Assembly: GCA_947631925.1 (NCBI GenBank)
Contig: CANRNE010000003.1
Location: 1 to 64,000 of the forward strand
Source of the DNA: an uncultured Clostridia bacterium
Lineage (GTDB): Bacteria > Bacillota > Clostridia > Christensenellales > Borkfalkiaceae
Length of the DNA stretch: 64,000 bases
Direction of reading: 5' to 3'
Below, piece after piece: positions 7,515 to 16,028 of this stretch; the stretch's first letter is position 1; each line of letters begins with the position of its first letter. The position numbers and the translations under genes were made by a program. Below the pieces are notes generated by a model that searched no databases, was not told the origin of the DNA, and saw only the letters and a program-made list of their open reading frames with translations.

Positions 7515-7697
7515 ATGAGAAAGAAAAAACCGAAATTGAATTACAAATTCCATCATCCGAATCCGGAGCAGTTGATTGGGACGATTTTGCAGGTTTGCAT
7601 CGAAGCGAATATCCCTCGTGTCGATAAACTCCTGGCGCAAGAGCCGATGGAAAGCCAGGAAAAAGATGAGGAGAAAAATGAGGGAAAAACAGTTTGA
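7515..7697 (+). CDS. Small unknown mobile-element protein
   Basis: 60 residues, very basic N-terminus (MRKKKPKLNYKFHHPNPEQ) and acidic lysine-rich end. The YKFHHPNP...ANIPRVDKLL pattern recalls short proteins of Firmicutes integrative elements (memory, not a search). ATG 7515 is preferred over the in-frame TTG 7503. It is the last gene of the operon, directly before the periodic repeats. Confidence 0.55.
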   Translation: MRKKKPKLNYKFHHPNPEQLIGTILQVCIEANIPRVDKLLAQEPMESQEKDEEKNEGKTV

Positions 7698-7731
7698 CTT
7701 TCCAATCTCCTCGTGATACAATAAAAGAGCG

Positions 7732-7799
7732 TTTGAACGCCCGGCGGTGCATTTGAACGGTCAGAGGGCAATTTGAACGGTCAAGTGACGTTTTGAACG
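7732..7799. repeat. Four TTTGAACG repeats at exact 20-bp period
   Basis: TTTGAACG occurs at 7732, 7752, 7772 and 7792, and three of the four copies are TTTGAACGG. The spacers differ in sequence, so this is an array of short sites rather than a duplicated unit. A weaker TTTGACT lies at 7693. The array lies between the last cargo gene and the palindrome, at the apparent right border of the element. Possible roles are protein-binding iterons, recombination accessory sites or an operator array. Confidence 0.75.
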
Positions 7800-7835
7800 G
7801 GCGGTTGAAATGGTATCAAAATCAGATACCTTTCA

Positions 7836-7876
7836 CATGAGAAAAGAGAATGCCCACGGCATTCTCTTTTCTCATG
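7836..7876. terminator. 19-bp perfect palindrome between convergent operons
   Basis: Arms 7836-7854 and 7858-7876 pair perfectly around a 3-base loop (CAC). A second small hairpin, GGTATC/GATACC (7812-7830), precedes it. The palindrome separates the plus-strand cargo operon from the minus-strand ABC operon ending at 7892 and can stop transcripts from both sides, although T-runs are modest. Confidence 0.65.
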
Positions 7877-7891
7877 GAAATAATTTTGTTT

Positions 7892-9238
7892 TCAATCCAC
7901 TTCCGTATGCAGAATTTCTTTAATGGGCTTGCGCCGCAGTCGGATGAGGGACACGAGGAAGAACATGGCGGCGATTGCAAAGACGATGGCAACGGCAACG
8001 ATGAGAATGGTCGCGATTTCCCCCGCGGAGACGGTCAGCGAGATGGCGACGACCCACTTGAGCAGGGCGGACAGGACGGTGTAGCCGAGCAGCGTCAGAA
8101 TGGCCGCGATGGGGATGGCGGCGAGGCACAAAAGGAGCAATTGTATCGCGAGCAGGGCAAACATCTGGCTGCGTTTCAATCCGAATGTCATGAGAATTCC
8201 GCCCGAGCGGGAGAACACCTTGATGTACTTATCTATCATCAGAAATACGGTCAGAATGAGCCCGATGGCGAGCGTTGTTCCGACGACGGCATAGAGATTG
8301 GCCGCGAGGATTTGCACCTTCGACGTATTACTGATATGCGCCGCCATCTCCTTGCCGACATATTTCGTACTGGAGTCGGTGTATTGCCATGAGAGGACGT
8401 CTTCCAGTTCGGGCCAATCGGCGAGATAGCGGCGATAGCGATGATAGTAAGAGGACTTGAAGAAGTCGCTCCCGTAGGGGAAGAGGAAGGTGGGACGGCA
8501 TACCATTTCCGCGCTGTGTCCCTTCAACGAGGTCAGTTCGCGGCGATAGATGCCGCAGACTTTCATCGTGAACTGCTCGACGAATTCACCCTCCGTCTTC
8601 TTGCGGAATTTCACCGTCATAGTCTTGTCGAGCACGTCCTCGGGCTCCATCTTATAGGCGTCGAGGAGAAGTTCGCTCACCGCAATCTCGTCGAGCGCCT
8701 CGGGGTAGTGCCCCGCGGAGAAGAAGCTGTCATAGCCGTAGCGAGCCTTGAGCTCCCGATAGTCGAACTCGGTGAAGTATCCCGTCTCGCACGCAATCGT
8801 CGCGAACGTGACATTTTTCAGCGGGATATATTCCTTCCCGTCCACGTCGATAAAGAAGTAGGTGCTGTTCGCGTTATACTGCCCGCCGACGGCGTATTCC
8901 GCGCTCACGGTGGGGGCGTAGTTGTGAAGAAGATAGTGGTCCTCATAGACAAAATCGCTGTAGTACGTGTGAACGATTTCATCCTGTGAGGGAGACTGAA
9001 AGATGATGTAGTTGGAGGAGGCAATCTCGTCATACTTGTTGTCGCGATATTCCTCGATGGCCACGTTATAGACCGTAAAGAGGCAAAAGAGGAAGGCGAG
9101 CGCGGCAAAGGTGAGACAAAGTTTTGTGTTCATCCAGAGGTACGTCTTGATTTGCTTGCAGGCGAGGCGAAACAGGCTGAATCCCTTTTTGACTTCCTGC
9201 ACATTCTCCTGAAGGGCTTCTGCTTTGTTGTTATTCAT
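7892..9238 (-). CDS. ABC transporter permease, FtsX-like
   Basis: 448 residues. One N-terminal membrane segment (about residues 37-57, CLTFAALAFLFCLFTVYNVA), an extracytoplasmic domain of about 250 residues rich in Tyr and acidic residues, then three C-terminal membrane segments (LAIGLILTVFLMI; ALLAIQLLLLCLAAIPIAAIL; TILIVAVAIVFAIAAMFFLV). This is the FtsX/MacB permease layout. ATG at 9236-9238 has a GGAGG site and overlaps the preceding gene by 8 bp; the open frame upstream of it is not the gene. It acts with the second permease and the ATPase upstream. Confidence 0.85.
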   Translation of the reverse strand: MNNNKAEALQENVQEVKKGFSLFRLACKQIKTYLWMNTKLCLTFAALAFLFCLFTVYNVAIEEYRDNKYDEIASSNYIIFQSPSQDEIVHTYYSDFVYEDHYLLHNYAPTVSAEYAVGGQYNANSTYFFIDVDGKEYIPLKNVTFATIACETGYFTEFDYRELKARYGYDSFFSAGHYPEALDEIAVSELLLDAYKMEPEDVLDKTMTVKFRKKTEGEFVEQFTMKVCGIYRRELTSLKGHSAEMVCRPTFLFPYGSDFFKSSYYHRYRRYLADWPELEDVLSWQYTDSSTKYVGKEMAAHISNTSKVQILAANLYAVVGTTLAIGLILTVFLMIDKYIKVFSRSGGILMTFGLKRSQMFALLAIQLLLLCLAAIPIAAILTLLGYTVLSALLKWVVAISLTVSAGEIATILIVAVAIVFAIAAMFFLVSLIRLRRKPIKEILHTEVD

Positions 9239-10454
9239 GGCGGACCTCCACGGAGAGACGGGCGTTGCGCACCTTGCGGTTGACGACAAAGAATAGAATG
9301 AGCGTGAATGCCGCAAGCACGAGAAGCAGGATAAAGGGGATAATGGGGCGGAAATGCGAGATGAAATTGGAGCTGAACGTTTTGAACAGCGACCCGCAAA
9401 GTCCCATAAAGTACACATTGAACGCCATCGAGAACGCCGAGCCGAGCACGACGCCGAGGAAAACAAGGAAGATGGCGACGGTGCAGTAGACGGCTGCCAC
9501 GAGAAAACTTGTCGCCCCGAGCAGACGCATGCGGAGAATCTGCGCGCGCCGCTGGCGGAAGAAGATGGCGATGAGCGAATACAGAATAAAGAGCACCATA
9601 AAGCCGATGACGGCGGCAATGGCGCCGAAGAACGCCTGTGCGAGGGCGACATTCTCCATCTGCCGCTCGCTGGTACCGTCCATCGTGGCTTCCCTTCCCC
9701 CGCGGATGAGACTGAGCGCGGTCTGGTGCATCGTCCTGGAGTTTGGCATCAGGAAGGTGAGCGTCGAATAGGTCGTCTCCTCGGGCATCATCAGATAGAA
9801 ATAATAGCTCGGGACGATGTAATCGCGGGGATGGATTGCATTATATCTGGAAATCACGCTGTTGTCATGCGTTCCGACCAGTGTGAAGGAGGTCTCCTCC
9901 CGCCCCGTGAAGTCATACTCCTCGGCATACTGCGGGTCGGGACGGAGGGTGACGGTGTCCCCAATGCTCGCGCCGACCAGTTTTGCAACCGTCGCGTTGA
10001 TGCAGATTTCCCCGGGGGCATTCGGCAGTCTTCCCTTGCCGACAAGTTTCTTATAGGGCTCGAATTCCTTCAAAAGGGAGGGCCGAATGGCACAGCCCGT
10101 GAACGTGTAGGTAATCTCGAGCAGTTCGTCCTCCTCGCCGCCCGCGGTGGGAGGGGAGATGACCTGTTCTCCGCCCGGGCCTTTGAGGATGGAATACCGC
10201 GTGATGCCGTTGATGAACCCGTAGACGGACTCTCCTTCGATGTCGAGGTCGGGGCGCGCGTCGCTCACCTTCAGCGTAAAATGGTGCAAATACTCGTCCA
10301 GCCCAGCATACATGCCCTCGGGCACGTCGAGAAGCACGGAGATGACGGAGAGAAGAGCGGAGATGAAGGTGATGAGAATGAGCCCGATGAGCACGATGGT
10401 CTTCCAGAGGAAGGCTACCTCGAGTCGGATAAGTTTGAATACACTTCGCAGCAT
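9231..10454 (-). CDS. ABC transporter permease, FtsX-like
   Basis: 407 residues. An N-terminal membrane segment (residues 19-42, TIVLIGLILITFISALLSVI), a large outer domain with an MacB-like segment (VGASIGDTVTLR), and three C-terminal membrane segments from about residue 275. It differs from the 448-residue permease in length and sequence, suggesting a heterodimer. ATG 10454 lies 3 bp after the ATPase stop. Such exporters handle peptides, lipids or antimicrobial compounds, or transmit signals to cell-wall enzymes; the substrate here is unknown. Confidence 0.85.
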   Translation of the reverse strand: MLRSVFKLIRLEVAFLWKTIVLIGLILITFISALLSVISVLLDVPEGMYAGLDEYLHHFTLKVSDARPDLDIEGESVYGFINGITRYSILKGPGGEQVISPPTAGGEEDELLEITYTFTGCAIRPSLLKEFEPYKKLVGKGRLPNAPGEICINATVAKLVGASIGDTVTLRPDPQYAEEYDFTGREETSFTLVGTHDNSVISRYNAIHPRDYIVPSYYFYLMMPEETTYSTLTFLMPNSRTMHQTALSLIRGGREATMDGTSERQMENVALAQAFFGAIAAVIGFMVLFILYSLIAIFFRQRRAQILRMRLLGATSFLVAAVYCTVAIFLVFLGVVLGSAFSMAFNVYFMGLCGSLFKTFSSNFISHFRPIIPFILLLVLAAFTLILFFVVNRKVRNARLSVEVRHE

Positions 10455-10457
10455 TGT

Positions 10458-11534
10458 CTATATCGCCTCGTCCCCGTCTCGGTATTCTTCGACGATGTCA
10501 TCGCCCTCGTCCACTGCCTGTTCGACAACGTCGTCGCCCATATCTTCCTGTTCGTATTCGATTTCGGGAAGGTCGCCATCCTCCCGTACGGGCTCTACGA
10601 CGTCCTCGCCCGCAGGGAAAACTTCCTCGGGTTCCACGACGTCTTCGCCCTCATCCGTCGCCTGTTCGACGACGTCGACGGGGTCTGCGGGAGAGGAGAA
10701 TTTCTCCGAATCTTCGATTGTTTCTTCTTCGGTTTTACGGAAAAAGCGGCTCGTCCGCCTGTGCGCTTTATGGGAAATTTCTTTGGATGTTTGCGGAATT
10801 TCCTCGGGGATTTCCACAGGCGCTTCGACGATGTCGGACGCGCTGTCTGAAGGCTTACCCACGGGCATGGTATCCCCGATTACCTTCCCGTCCGACATCG
10901 TAACGATGCGTTCTGCCTGCAATGCGTCCTCGGGGTCGTGGGTGACCATGATGACGGTCTTGCCCTGTGCGTGCAATCCCTTGAGGATGCGCATGATGTT
11001 CTCGCTGTTGGCGGTGTCGAGGTTGCCGCACGGCTCGTCCGCAAGGATATATTTCGGGTCGTTGACGATGGCGCGTGCGATGGCGACGCGCTGCTGTTCC
11101 CCGCCCGAGAGATTTCTCGCCTTCTCCTTGATTTTGTCCGCCAGCCCGACTTCATCGAGCGCGGCCTCCACCTTGGCACGGTTGCGCTTGCGGGGGCGCC
11201 CCGCGAGGATGAGGGGAAGTTCCACGTTGTCATAGACGGTATAGCTCGGCTCGAGGTAGAAGCTCTGGAAGACAAACCCGACCGTTTTGTTGCGGTAGGC
11301 GGCCACCTTTCTCCCCGAAAGTTTGCTCAAATCGCTCCCGTCCACATAGACGGAGCCCTCCGTGAGGCGGTCGAGCGCACCGACCATGTTTAGAAGGGTG
11401 CTCTTCCCGCTCCCCGACTTCCCCGTGATGGCGACGAACTCTCCCTCACGGATTTCGAGATTGACGTCGTCGAGCGCGAAAAAGCTCTTTTTGTCTGTCC
11501 TGTAGTCCTTTTTTGCATGTTCGATGCGTATCAT
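10458..11534 (-). CDS. ABC transporter ATPase with acidic C-terminal tail
   Basis: 358 residues. The first 225 form a LolD/MacB/FtsE-class ATPase with Walker A GKSGSGKST, Q-loop VFQSF, signature LSGGEQQR, Walker B YILADEP and H-loop VTHD. Residues about 230-358 are an unusual tail with a basic patch (KAHRRTSRFFRK) and then acidic, valine-containing repeats (DEGEDVVEPEE, GEDVVEPV, GDDVVEQAVDEGDDIVEE). Typical members end near residue 230. The tail may bind a regulator or the permeases; this is inference. First gene of the three-gene operon. Confidence 0.9.
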   Translation of the reverse strand: MIRIEHAKKDYRTDKKSFFALDDVNLEIREGEFVAITGKSGSGKSTLLNMVGALDRLTEGSVYVDGSDLSKLSGRKVAAYRNKTVGFVFQSFYLEPSYTVYDNVELPLILAGRPRKRNRAKVEAALDEVGLADKIKEKARNLSGGEQQRVAIARAIVNDPKYILADEPCGNLDTANSENIMRILKGLHAQGKTVIMVTHDPEDALQAERIVTMSDGKVIGDTMPVGKPSDSASDIVEAPVEIPEEIPQTSKEISHKAHRRTSRFFRKTEEETIEDSEKFSSPADPVDVVEQATDEGEDVVEPEEVFPAGEDVVEPVREDGDLPEIEYEQEDMGDDVVEQAVDEGDDIVEEYRDGDEAI

Positions 11535-11583
11535 TTCATTTCCTCGCCCGGGTCATGACATTTGTTACCTTTTTAACATAGAT

Positions 11584-11612
11584 ATTGTAATCCTACGAAC
11601 GGAAATTGTCAA
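11584..11612 (-). promoter_or_regulatory. Promoter of the ABC operon
   Basis: On the minus strand TTGACA (11607-11612), a 17-bp spacer and TACAAT (11584-11589) stand about 50 bp upstream of the ATPase start. It diverges from the rny promoter. Confidence 0.75.
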
Positions 11613-11676
11613 GATTTCGTGAAAAATTTACGAAAGATTCCGTAAAAAATATTTTTTTCAGCATGTGAGTAAGTAC

Positions 11677-11705
11677 TTGACATTTTTATATTCTTACTGT
11701 ATAAT
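11677..11705 (+). promoter_or_regulatory. Promoter of rny
   Basis: Consensus TTGACA (11677-11682), 17-bp spacer and TATAAT (11700-11705). The expected 5' leader is about 75 nt and ends in AGGAGG (11773-11778). Confidence 0.85.
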
Positions 11706-11786
11706 AAGCCTTGACCGCGCAATGCGGCTGTAAAATTTGCAGTCCGATGCGGGTCGGAATAAAAAACTTATCAGGAGGCTGAACAC

Positions 11787-13403
11787 ATGAACACCATTGT
11801 CAGCCTGCTCCTTGATATGAACCCCGGACTTGCCGCCGGTCTGTTCGTCGTATTCCTCGTTGTGGGACTCGGCGTCGGCGGACTCGTCACATGGCTCATT
11901 CTCAAACAAGTTTCCAAAAGGAGATCCGAGCGCAAGCTCGACGAAACTTCGAAGAAAGTCGAAGAAATGCTTGAAACGGCGCAGGCCGAATGCAAGCAAC
12001 TGAAAAAGGAAGCGATTTTGGAGTCCAAGGAGCAGGACTTAAAGCGCAGGAACGAATTCGATCAGGAGATGAAGGAGAAGCGCGCCGAACAGCAGCGCGT
12101 CGAATCCCGTCTCCAACGGCAGGAGGACATGCTGGAAAAGCGGGAATCCGAAGTCTCCCGCAAAGAGCAATCCCTTGAGGACAGAAAGAAGGACCTCGAG
12201 CGCAAGACGGCGGACGTCGTCAAGCGCGAGGAGCAAGTCTCCCACCAGCAGGAGCTGATGACGGCGGAGCTCGAACGCATCGCCCAGCTCACCAAGGAGG
12301 AGGCGAAGAAGCAACTCACCGACGAAATTTTGGACGAGACGAGAAGGGACTGCGCCGTGCAGGTGCGCAACCTCGAACAGCAGGCGAAGGACGAGGCGGA
12401 TTTGAACGCGAAGAACATCATCACGCTCGCCATCCAGCGCTGTGCCGCAGACCACGCCTCGGAGAGCACCGTCTCCGTCGTCCCTCTTCCCAATGACGAC
12501 ATGAAGGCGCGCCTCATCGGCAGAGAGGGGAGAAACATCCGCGCCATCGAGAACGCCACGGGAATCGAACTCATCATCGACGACACGCCCGAAGTCGTCA
12601 TCCTCTCGGGCTTTGACCCCGTGAGAAGGGAAGTCGCCCGCCTCACCCTCGAAAAGCTCATCTCCGACGGCCGCATCCACCCCGCCAAAATCGAGGAGAC
12701 GGTGGAAAAGGTCCGCAAGGAGCTCGACCAGCAGATAAAGGCCGCGGGCGAGAACGCCATGTTCGAAGTGGGCATCTTCGGACTCCACCCCGAGCTCATC
12801 AAACTCATCGGCAGACTCAAATACCGCACCAGCTACGGACAGAACGTCTACCGCCACTCCATCGAAGTCGCCCAGCTCGCCGGTCTCATGGCGCAGGAAC
12901 TCGGGCTCGACATCAACTTTGCCAAGCGCGCGGGACTTCTCCACGACATCGGCAAGGCCGTCGACCACGAGCAGGAGGGGACGCACATTCAGCTCGGCGC
13001 CGACATCGCGAAGAAATATAAGGAAAACGCGATGATTGTCAACGCCATCATGGCGCACCACGGCGACGTCGAACCCAAGACCATCGAGGCCGTGCTCGTG
13101 CAGGCGGCAGATGCCATCTCGGGCGCCCGTCCCGGGGCACGCAGAGAGACGGGGAGCAACTATATCAAGCGCCTTGAAAAGCTCGAAGAGCTCGCAGGCG
13201 GCTTCAAGGGCGTCGACAAGGCATATGCCATTCAGGCGGGCAGGGAGGTCCGCGTCATCGTCAAACCCGAGCAGGTGGACGACGCCAAGGCGCTCTTCCT
13301 CGCGAAGGACATCGCCAAGAAAATCGAGAGCGAACTCGAGTATCCCGGGCAGATTAAAGTCAACGTCATCCGCGAATTCCGCAGCGTGGAATACGCAAAG
13401 TAA
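11787..13403 (+). CDS. rny: Ribonuclease Y
   Basis: 538 residues. Membrane-anchored endoribonuclease that starts mRNA decay in many Bacillota. Domains in order: N-terminal membrane helix (about residues 15-38, [20 protein letters not shown]), a long charged coiled coil to about residue 200, a KH RNA-binding domain ([17 protein letters not shown]), and an HD domain ([29 protein letters not shown]). Length is near the usual 520 residues. AGGAGG lies 8 bp upstream. Single-gene transcript with its own promoter and terminator. Confidence 0.97.
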   Translation: MNTIVSLLLDMNPGLAAGLFVVFLVVGLGVGGLVTWLILKQVSKRRSERKLDETSKKVEEMLETAQAECKQLKKEAILESKEQDLKRRNEFDQEMKEKRAEQQRVESRLQRQEDMLEKRESEVSRKEQSLEDRKKDLERKTADVVKREEQVSHQQELMTAELERIAQLTKEEAKKQLTDEILDETRRDCAVQVRNLEQQAKDEADLNAKNIITLAIQRCAADHASESTVSVVPLPNDDMKARLIGREGRNIRAIENATGIELIIDDTPEVVILSGFDPVRREVARLTLEKLISDGRIHPAKIEETVEKVRKELDQQIKAAGENAMFEVGIFGLHPELIKLIGRLKYRTSYGQNVYRHSIEVAQLAGLMAQELGLDINFAKRAGLLHDIGKAVDHEQEGTHIQLGADIAKKYKENAMIVNAIMAHHGDVEPKTIEAVLVQAADAISGARPGARRETGSNYIKRLEKLEELAGGFKGVDKAYAIQAGREVRVIVKPEQVDDAKALFLAKDIAKKIESELEYPGQIKVNVIREFRSVEYAK

Positions 13404-13415
13404 TCAAAAATTGAC

Positions 13416-13452
13416 AAAGTCTCAAAACGCAGCCGCGCTTTGGGACTTTTTT
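13416..13452 (+). terminator. Terminator of rny
   Basis: The stem AAAGTCTCAAAACGC/GCGCTTTGGGACTTT (with G-U pairs) is followed by TTTTTT. Confidence 0.85.
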
Positions 13453-13542
13453 CATTCACAGTTTTTGTTCGGGAAATACTCAATTTATTTTATCCTAATT
13501 GCAAAAGAGTATGAAAAATAGACGAAATTCAAAAAGTGTATA

Positions 13543-13571
13543 TTTACACAAAACCATAATTATTCTATAAT
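13543..13571 (+). promoter_or_regulatory. Promoter of LytTR-GH16 operon
   Basis: TTTACA (13543-13548), 17-bp spacer and TATAAT (13566-13571), about 42 bp before the GTG start of the response regulator. Confidence 0.78.
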
Positions 13572-13612
13572 ACGCATGCACGCAAACAACAGGGGACAAA
13601 GCGGAGGGAGCC

Positions 13613-14299
13613 GTGTACGAAATTGCCATCGTGGAAGAGAACGAAGAGGACGCAGAGCACCTTCACAGTGTGCTCGAAGCGTATGCAACTCTGCGCGGAA
13701 TGCAGTTCGACTGCGCGCGGTTCCGCTCTCCGTACGAATTTCTCGCCGAGCGCGAGCAGTTTTTCCACATCGTCTTTCTCGATGCCTCTCCCGCTTCGGG
13801 CGGAATGGATGCCGCGCGCAAATTCCGCCTCTTGAATTCCGAATCCGCCATCGTCTTTGTGACGCGCGACCTGTTGCAGGCCGTGCGCAGTTATGAAGTC
13901 GACGCCCTCGACTATATCATCAAGCCGGTCACTCTCGACAGGCTTTCGCTGCGCCTCGCGCGCGCGTTCGCGCAGAAATCGCAAGGTAAGACCGTCGTCA
14001 TCCGCGACCGCACGGGATCCGTGCAAATTCTCGCCGAGAGCGTCTATTACATTGAGATTCACGGCCACGCGCTCACATGGCACACCGAGCAGGGGAATTT
14101 CACGGAGAGCGGCTCCATGAAACAGCTCAAAGAGACGCTCGGGCCGTACGGTTTCGCCCCCTGCAATGCCTGCTATCTCATCAATCTCCGCCATGCGCAC
14201 CGCGTCAAGGGATATTTTCTCACGATGTCGTGCGGCGACGTTCTCAAAATCAGCCAACCCAAGCGCAAAGAGTTCCTCGCGGCGCTCCGCCGCGGATAA
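13613..14299 (+). CDS. LytTR-family response regulator
   Basis: 228 residues. Receiver domain (residues 1-120) with acidic pair E8/E9, phospho-acceptor D57 (VFLDAS), T of FVTRD and the lysine of IIKPV, followed by a LytTR DNA-binding domain (VQILAESVYYIEIHGHALTW, CYLINLRHAHRV, KISQPKRKEFLAAL). GTG 13613 is chosen because GCGGAGGG lies about 6 bp upstream. No histidine kinase is encoded nearby, so it is an orphan. The GH16 lipoprotein gene follows after 39 bp, suggesting it controls the surface-glycan locus. Confidence 0.92.
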   Translation: MYEIAIVEENEEDAEHLHSVLEAYATLRGMQFDCARFRSPYEFLAEREQFFHIVFLDASPASGGMDAARKFRLLNSESAIVFVTRDLLQAVRSYEVDALDYIIKPVTLDRLSLRLARAFAQKSQGKTVVIRDRTGSVQILAESVYYIEIHGHALTWHTEQGNFTESGSMKQLKETLGPYGFAPCNACYLINLRHAHRVKGYFLTMSCGDVLKISQPKRKEFLAALRRG

Positions 14300-14338
14300 A
14301 AGCACCATAAGTTCGGCAAATTGCTTTCGGAGTAAGCC

Positions 14339-15961
14339 ATGCAGAAATGTTCCCTCGTCTCCTATGTCCTTGCGGCGTTTTTTGTGTTCGCGCTTCTTGC
14401 GGGCTGTGCGCCGCACGGGACGGGCGGCAATGCGAAGACGCTCACCCTCTCCCCGAGCTCCACAACGCTCTCGGTGGGGGAGACCTATCAACTCCGCGTC
14501 TTCGTGTCCGATGAGGACGAGACGCTCGAATGGGAATCCGACGACGAGTTGGTCGCCACCGTCGACGATGAGGGAAAAGTCACCGCGTGTTCTGCGGGCA
14601 TTGCAGTCATCACCGTCTCCTGTTCCTTTGCGGAGAAGTCCTGCACGATTACCGTCCTTTCGGATGACCCTGTGCCTCCGCCTGCACCCACGCTCACCAT
14701 TTCCTCTTCCGCCCTCACCTTGCAAGTGGGCAAGACGGCAACCCTTACCGCTGCGGCCTCGGACAACTCCGACGTCCTTTGGAGCACCGAGAATGCGGAA
14801 GTCGCCACCGTCGAGGAGGGGACCGTCACCGCCGCAGGCGTGGGGAAGACGCGCATCGTCGCCGAGAGCGCGACCGCGGGCAGGGCGTATTGCACCGTCA
14901 CCGTGGAGGCGCCCCCCGTCACCATTCCCGAAATTCATGTCGCACCCGCGGCCATCTCCCTTGCGGAGGGCTCCGAACAGCAACTCACCGCCACCACGAC
15001 GGACGGCTCTTCCGTCACTTGGTCCTCGGCGAGTATTCGGGTCGCCCGCGTCGACCAAACGGGGAAAGTCACGGCAGTCATGGCGGGCTCGACGCGCATC
15101 ACCGCAACCAGCGCCACGGCGGGTTCGGCATATTGCGAAGTCACCGTCACCGCGCGTCAGACGGGCGGCTACAGCCTCGTCTGGAGCGACGAATTCAACT
15201 CCAACGTCCTCGACGAAGCCAATTGGGAATATCAGGAGGGCACGCACGATGTCTACCACGGCATTCCTTCCCGCAATGAGAATTGGGGCAACGACGAGCT
15301 CCAGTATTACACGCGGGACGCCGTCAAGGTGGAAAGCGGCAGCCTCGTCATCACCGCATCGCGCCAATCCCGCGGCGGCATGGAGTTCACCTCCGCCCGC
15401 ATCACGACGCGTGACCGCCATGTGTTCACCTACGGCTATTTCGAGGCCCGCATGCGCCTTCCTCTCGGAACGGGCATGTGGCCCGCATTCTGGATGCTTC
15501 CCCAGCCCGCGAATGAATTTTCCACGCAAAACAAATACGGCGGCTGGCCGGCGAGCGGGGAGATAGACATCATGGAGGCCAAGGGAAGGCTCACGGACAG
15601 AACGAGTTCCGCCCTGCACTTCGGTCCCAACACCGCAGGCGGCTGGGACAGCAGATGTATCTCCAAAGAGACCGCGCTGTCCACGCCAATCAGCGAGTGG
15701 CACACCTATGGCGTGGAGTGGACGGAGGACAAAATCGTCTACTATGTCGACCGGGCGGCGACGCTGACCGTCACAAGTTCGCAGTGGTTTTCACGGAACG
15801 CCGAGGACAACGCCCGTGCGCCCTTCGACGTCGATTTCTACCTTCTCTTCAACCTTGCGGTAGGGGGGAATTTCGACGGCGGACTGCGCCCCGACGCGTC
15901 CTTTACTTCCGCTTCGATGTATATCGATTATGTCCGCGTGTACCAAATCGGAAACGCGTAA
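14339..15961 (+). CDS. GH16 glycosidase lipoprotein with three Ig-like domains
   Basis: 540 residues. Lipoprotein signal with lipobox LLAGC (C23), three BIG2-type Ig-like domains (about residues 34-110, 118-195, 200-280), then a GH16 domain (283-540) starting YSLVWSDEFN. The catalytic motif GEIDIMEA gives E408 (nucleophile), D410 and E413 (acid/base). The bacterial GH16 members it resembles are laminarinase-type beta-1,3(-1,4)-glucanases. It is tethered to the outer face of the membrane, with the Ig domains as spacers. Probably cotranscribed with the LytTR regulator upstream. Confidence 0.92.
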   Translation: MQKCSLVSYVLAAFFVFALLAGCAPHGTGGNAKTLTLSPSSTTLSVGETYQLRVFVSDEDETLEWESDDELVATVDDEGKVTACSAGIAVITVSCSFAEKSCTITVLSDDPVPPPAPTLTISSSALTLQVGKTATLTAAASDNSDVLWSTENAEVATVEEGTVTAAGVGKTRIVAESATAGRAYCTVTVEAPPVTIPEIHVAPAAISLAEGSEQQLTATTTDGSSVTWSSASIRVARVDQTGKVTAVMAGSTRITATSATAGSAYCEVTVTARQTGGYSLVWSDEFNSNVLDEANWEYQEGTHDVYHGIPSRNENWGNDELQYYTRDAVKVESGSLVITASRQSRGGMEFTSARITTRDRHVFTYGYFEARMRLPLGTGMWPAFWMLPQPANEFSTQNKYGGWPASGEIDIMEAKGRLTDRTSSALHFGPNTAGGWDSRCISKETALSTPISEWHTYGVEWTEDKIVYYVDRAATLTVTSSQWFSRNAEDNARAPFDVDFYLLFNLAVGGNFDGGLRPDASFTSASMYIDYVRVYQIGNA

Positions 15962-15978
15962 AAACTTATCAGGCAACA

Positions 15979-15995
15979 ACGGGCAGAACGCCCGT
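15979..15995 (+). other. Small intergenic hairpin
   Basis: ACGGGC-agaac-GCCCGT between the GH16 gene and the next lipoprotein gene. No T-tract, so possibly an mRNA-stability or processing element. Confidence 0.35.
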
Positions 15996-16028
15996 ATGCA
16001 AAAATATTTTCAGGAGGATGTAGTGTTT

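Noticed and set aside
7732-7799. CRISPR array
   Set aside because: Repeat unit is only 8-9 bp and spacers are 12 bp; no cas genes.
9354-10850. 498-codon plus-strand frame opposite the ABC genes
   Set aside because: Antisense shadow across two genes; no recognisable domain.
13565-15703. 712-codon minus-strand frame across the LytTR and GH16 genes
   Set aside because: Spans two real genes and their gap, with low-complexity composition typical of shadows.
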